A program made the position numbers and the translations under genes. The notes below the pieces were generated by a model. It searched no databases and had not been told where the DNA came from. It was given only the letters and a program-made list of their open reading frames with translations. DNA of 5,463 nucleotides, from positions 1 through 5,463 of the forward strand of contig DUUZ01000020.1 of the NCBI GenBank assembly GCA_012841255.1, given 5' to 3'. Of this stretch, positions 5,427-5,463 are shown in pieces (positions within the stretch are counted from its first letter, which is position 1; every line of letters begins with the position of its first letter). This DNA comes from Clostridiaceae bacterium. Lineage in GTDB: Bacteria; Bacillota; Clostridia; Saccharofermentanales; DTU023.

Positions 5427-5463
5427 GTGATCGGTCTTTTCGGCGGCACCTTCGATCCCTTCC
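5427..5463 (+). CDS. nadD: Nicotinate-nucleotide adenylyltransferase, N-terminal fragment (cut by window edge)
   Basis: Only 12 codons are visible: MIGLFGGTFDPF from a GTG start. GLFGGTFDP is the first nucleotide-binding motif of the NadD branch of the nucleotidyltransferase superfamily (GGTFDPxHxGH); CoaD would instead read PGSFDP. NadD makes nicotinate adenine dinucleotide from nicotinate mononucleotide and ATP in NAD synthesis. The start has an AGGAGG site overlapping the end of prfB, only 6 bases away, so the two genes are probably co-transcribed. The HxGH catalytic histidines would fall just beyond the window and cannot be confirmed, so another adenylyl- or cytidylyltransferase remains possible. 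Confidence 0.78.
   Translation, partial: MIGLFGGTFDPF

Noticed and set aside
5427..5463. CoaD (pantetheine-phosphate adenylyltransferase) instead of NadD
   Set aside because: The motif reads GGTFDP, typical of NadD; CoaD carries PGSFDP.

Overview
The window is a gene-dense, all-plus-strand stretch of housekeeping chromosome from a GC-rich bacterium. The best guess for the host is a Bacillota (Clostridia-like) organism. The clearest pointer is the protein at 2906-3358, which belongs to the UPF0735/PheB ACT-domain family, known essentially from Bacillota. AGGAGG-type ribosome binding sites, GTG starts and the FDSSGRRHTSF wording of RF2 agree with this. No genus can be named from the sequence. 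There are no RNA genes, mobile elements or CRISPR arrays, and no gap between genes exceeds about 80 bases.

Layout. 1-540 is the C-terminal part of arginyl-tRNA synthetase (argS). 564-2297 is a full-length M3-family (thimet/PepF-like) oligoendopeptidase homologue in which the zinc and catalytic residues have been replaced. 2307-2909 is the XTP/dITP pyrophosphatase RdgB, and 2906-3358 is PheB. These four genes are separated by 23 bases, 9 bases and a 4-base ATGA overlap, so they probably form one translationally coupled operon that started upstream. An 80-base gap (3359-3438) holds a candidate promoter and two competing small hairpins. It is followed by a six-helix membrane protein (about 3439-4218) with the soluble-loop signature of the DUF975/GPDPase_memb/YciC-type families. 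A weak candidate promoter overlaps the end of that gene. Then come peptide chain release factor 2 (prfB, 4278-5420), encoded in a single frame without the usual programmed frameshift, and the first 12 codons of nadD (5427 to the window edge).

How they fit together. argS and prfB serve the start and end of translation, rdgB cleans damaged purine nucleotides from the dNTP pool, and nadD makes NAD precursor. PheB is a small-molecule-sensing or regulatory type of protein. The grouping looks like ordinary housekeeping clustering rather than a dedicated pathway.

The one item that stands out is the intact but apparently inactive M3 peptidase homologue placed between argS and rdgB. It keeps the family scaffold while losing both HExxH histidines, the third zinc-ligand glutamate and the C-terminal substrate-binding His/Tyr cluster. 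Smaller points of interest are the loss of RF2 frameshift autoregulation, the missing ligand-loop glycine in the PheB ACT domain, and the arrangement in front of the membrane gene.
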